From a bacterium UBP18_UBA7526 (GTDB lineage: Bacteria; UBP18; UBA7526), in the NCBI GenBank assembly GCA_002478245.1, contig DLMW01000004.1, positions 16,782 through 22,440 of the forward strand: a stretch of 5,659 bases of DNA, given 5' to 3'. The notes beneath the pieces are model-generated. The model saw nothing but the letters and a program-made list of their open reading frames with translations, ran no database searches and was not told the DNA's origin. The first letter of the stretch is position 1. Every line of letters starts with the position of its first letter. The translations under genes and the position numbers were made by a program. This document shows positions 3,778 through 5,659 of the stretch, in pieces.

Positions 3778-5562
3778 TCGCCCCATTCCCCGATTCTCTA
3801 CCTTAGGTCTAAGCGGCTCTGCTATCACCTCATAAACCTGGGCATCCGCAAAAGTCTTAACGAGCCTTAAACCCTTTTGCTTGCTTACATCGGGAACCTC
3901 TCCAATTACTGGAACATCCTCACTCTCCAGATATTTATCGGGATGAAAAATAATGTACTTTGCTCCCAGATACCTCAGAATGCCTGGGGTCTCTGGCTTC
4001 AAGATATCAACAATCTCTTTTCTCACTTCATCAGCGTATGTCCCAGGTAGGGCACCATTGACCAGTCTCTTCTGATGGATCCTCTGCCAGAATAGATATT
4101 CAACATCATCCTCCAGGGGATACTCAGCAATGATAAAATCTCCTTCCCGTTTAGAAAGCCACTCATAGACTGGGGGTGGATCAACAGCATTAACCATCGG
4201 CGCAGGAAGAGTAGGAGCAAACTCAATAAAAACGAGTAGGAGTATTACCATAAGGAAGGTTCTTCTTTTTTTAGCACTCTTTATCTTCTCTAAAATTGAG
4301 GCGAGGCCAATTCCCGCTAAAACACTCACACAGAGCATTACCACAATACCAAATCGGGCGTAAACCCGAAACATAGGAGCAATTTTATACATAAGGTAAG
4401 AAGGGAAGAGAATTCTAAAACTCCCAATCTCAGTATAAGGAGAATGAGAGAATATCAGAGCCACAATCCCGGCAAAGAGAAAGAAGGAAACTCCCTTTTG
4501 GATCCTGGATCCTTGATCCTTAATAGCCTGGGGCTTGTGGCCTGCAGCCTGGAGCCTCCTATTCTCTCTTCGCCACTTTCGTATAGCAACAATCGAAAGC
4601 ACAATCCCTACCCAGCCCAGATAGAGAGTATGCTCTGTAGGATGGCCACCATACAAAGGATTTTTAATGAACCGTTCAGTGAATCTACCGAAGAAAGGAT
4701 TATCCTGAGAAGGTAATAGATAACCCAATGGCCGAGCACAATTGCCAAAAAGGTCCCGTAAGGGACGAACGTATCTTCCAGACGTAACAAACATATTCTG
4801 GAAAGGGTGATAAGTAAAAGGTAGAATAAGGGCTAAAGCACCAACTATTGCTACCATAATTACTCCCGCTGTTTTAAGTGATGATCGGAAGTTTTTTGAT
4901 AACTTCCCCCTTCTAAAAACCTGCCATATCCCCCATAAGACAAATGCCGTAGTCATTGTAAGCATGAAATAGGTATGATGATAGTCTGTAAAGACTACCA
5001 GGGAAAAAGTCAGGGGGGTCAAAAGGGCATACTTATACTCCCTCTTCTCATTCAAAAGGAAAAGACCGAGTAGGTATAAAGGCATCCATTGAATACTAGC
5101 CAGACCTAAGTGTTGCGTGGCCTGGGTAAAGTGATAGGGGGAGAATCCGTAAATAATACCCGAAACCATACTGGCCAATTTATTACGAGTAAAATAGTAC
5201 ACTAAAAAGTACATCGTAACGGGAGCTAATAAAAAACTGGCTAGAATCATAAGATTGTAGGTAAAAACCTCGTTAGTTAGAAGAGATAAGTGCTTTGCAA
5301 AAAAATTTGATACCTTATATATTTCTATCTGACTGTAGTCTACTCCCCAAGGAGCAGCCAGCAAGGAACAGAATAGAGGTGAAATATGGTTTATTCCAGT
5401 ATACTTCAGCCACCAGAATAACCAGATTAATCCCAAAGGATCACCGGGATATCCATAGACATGACTTTTCATTTTAAAGATTAAGGGATAGGTAGCAACT
5501 ATGGTTATTAAGAGAAAGATGAAAAAAATCAAAGCCCGAGTGAGCCAAAATCTACTCTTCAT
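3769..5562 (-). CDS. GT-C-type multi-spanning membrane protein, putative membrane glycosyltransferase
   Basis: A 597-residue inner-membrane protein. Helix 1 (about 10-30) is followed by a loop with GDPLGLIWLFWW (40-51), where Asp41 sits where GT-C enzymes keep their acidic catalytic residue. Further helices run through about residue 450; YGFSPYHFTQATQH (138-151) and IQWMPLYLLGLFLL (157-170) are typical of bacterial GT-C-like proteins of the YfhO/PMT type. The C-terminal 145 residues form a soluble domain with PPPVYEWLSKREGDFIIAEY (462-481) and RLVNGALPGTY (499-509). Such proteins usually transfer a sugar from a polyprenyl-phosphate donor on the outer face, but donor and acceptor cannot be read here. 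The ATG at 5560-5562 has GAGG at 5568-5571 and overlaps the previous gene by 11 bases, suggesting translational coupling. Residues 336-355 are encoded by heptamer arrays in a basic inter-helix loop, and the stop codon lies in another array, so the last few residues may not be ancestral. Confidence 0.8.
   Translation of the reverse strand: MKSRFWLTRALIFFIFLLITIVATYPLIFKMKSHVYGYPGDPLGLIWLFWWLKYTGINHISPLFCSLLAAPWGVDYSQIEIYKVSNFFAKHLSLLTNEVFTYNLMILASFLLAPVTMYFLVYYFTRNKLASMVSGIIYGFSPYHFTQATQHLGLASIQWMPLYLLGLFLLNEKREYKYALLTPLTFSLVVFTDYHHTYFMLTMTTAFVLWGIWQVFRRGKLSKNFRSSLKTAGVIMVAIVGALALILPFTYHPFQNMFVTSGRYVRPLRDLFGNCARPLGYLLPSQDNPFFGRFTERFIKNPLYGGHPTEHTLYLGWVGIVLSIVAIRKWRRENRRLQAAGHKPQAIKDQGSRIQKGVSFFLFAGIVALIFSHSPYTEIGSFRILFPSYLMYKIAPMFRVYARFGIVVMLCVSVLAGIGLASILEKIKSAKKRRTFLMVILLLVFIEFAPTLPAPMVNAVDPPPVYEWLSKREGDFIIAEYPLEDDVEYLFWQRIHQKRLVNGALPGTYADEVRKEIVDILKPETPGILRYLGAKYIIFHPDKYLESEDVPVIGEVPDVSKQKGLRLVKTFADAQVYEVIAEPLRPKVENRGMGRSP
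4500..4557 (-). repeat. Two adjacent heptamer arrays (AGGCTNN and AGGATCC types) inside the GT-C gene
   Basis: On the minus strand, five contiguous heptamers at 4523-4557 (AGGCTCC, AGGCTGC, AGGCCAC, AAGCCCC, AGGCTAT) are followed, after TA, by three at 4500-4520 (AGGATCA, AGGATCC, AGGATCC). They encode residues 336-355 (from RLQAAGHKPQ to QGSRIQ) in frame, in the loop between two membrane helices just after a basic patch (RKWRRENR). The low-complexity Q/A/G/R peptide contrasts with the hydrophobic flanks. Confidence 0.85.
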
Positions 5563-5659
5563 AAAGACCTCGTTTACTTCTCCTCTCTTTTCCGCTTTTT
5601 ATAATGGCAAAGGACAGGATTACAATCGCTAGGAGAAAGGTAAATATTGACTCTGCCAG
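5552..5659 (-). CDS. C-terminal end of an unknown membrane protein, N-terminus beyond window
   Basis: An open frame enters from the right edge and runs 35 codons to a TAG at 5552-5554. It encodes one hydrophobic helix (FTFLLAIVILSFAII, about residues 6-20 of the visible part) followed by a basic tail (KSGKERRSKRG). A helix with a positive tail after it suggests a C-terminus in the cytoplasm. The stop lies within the first codons of the next gene (ATGAAGAGTAG), an 11-base overlap typical of co-translated operon neighbours, and this is the main support that the frame is real. The protein family cannot be told from this fragment. Confidence 0.7.
   Translation of the reverse strand: MAESIFTFLLAIVILSFAIIKSGKERRSKRGLYEE

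Noticed and set aside
4500..4557. Array considered as a CRISPR-like structure
   Set aside because: Units are 7 bases without spacers and are coding; there are no cas genes.
3494..5477. Other short frames at 3494-3757, 4444-4716 and 5295-5477 (plus) and 4023-4226, 4608-4790 (minus)
   Set aside because: All overlap the lipoprotein or GT-C genes in other frames and show no family motifs or ribosome binding sites of note.

Overview
The window reads as part of a glycan-related locus of an uncultured Gram-negative bacterium. All supportable genes lie on the minus strand, so transcription runs from the right edge to the left. The Gram-negative inference rests on a lipobox lipoprotein with a DUF3108 domain. 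The mixed base composition and the many short seven-base tandem arrays resemble metagenome-derived candidate-phylum genomes (Omnitrophota-like is a weak personal impression; the sequence does not fix the phylum).

Layout in the direction of transcription: (1) the last 35 codons of an unknown membrane protein (5552-5659), overlapping (2) a 597-residue multi-spanning protein of the GT-C glycosyltransferase type (3769-5562); (3) a DUF3108 lipoprotein (2830-3666); (4) a 123-residue four-helix DMT/EamA-type small transporter (2401-2772); (5) a 281-base gap holding a truncated S23-type four-helix-bundle remnant (2275-2382) and a repeat element; (6) mannose-1-phosphate guanylyltransferase (1040-2119); (7) the first 320 codons of a phosphomannomutase/phosphoglucomutase (1-961). 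Genes 6 and 7 together would make GDP-mannose from mannose-6-phosphate. Genes 2 and 4 have the profile of a lipid-linked sugar transferase and a small flippase-like partner. The lipoprotein is probably at the outer envelope. A joint role in making a mannose-containing surface glycan is inference from gene order.

The most unusual content is repetitive rather than genic. Tandem arrays with a strict 7-base period and unrelated sequences occur inside the guanylyltransferase gene (1619-1648), inside the GT-C gene (4500-4557, two families back to back), across the stop codon of the GT-C gene (3757-3777) and in an intergenic region (2142-2155). A tandem heptamer reads as the same seven-residue cyclic peptide in all three frames of a strand. 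The arrays inside genes are of stop-free types, while those at the gene end and between genes contain in-frame stops. A second, non-heptameric repeat of about 35 bases precedes both sugar-nucleotide genes; one copy carries the ribosome binding site of the mutase gene. A GCGAATA-type palindrome lies between the lipoprotein and transporter genes.
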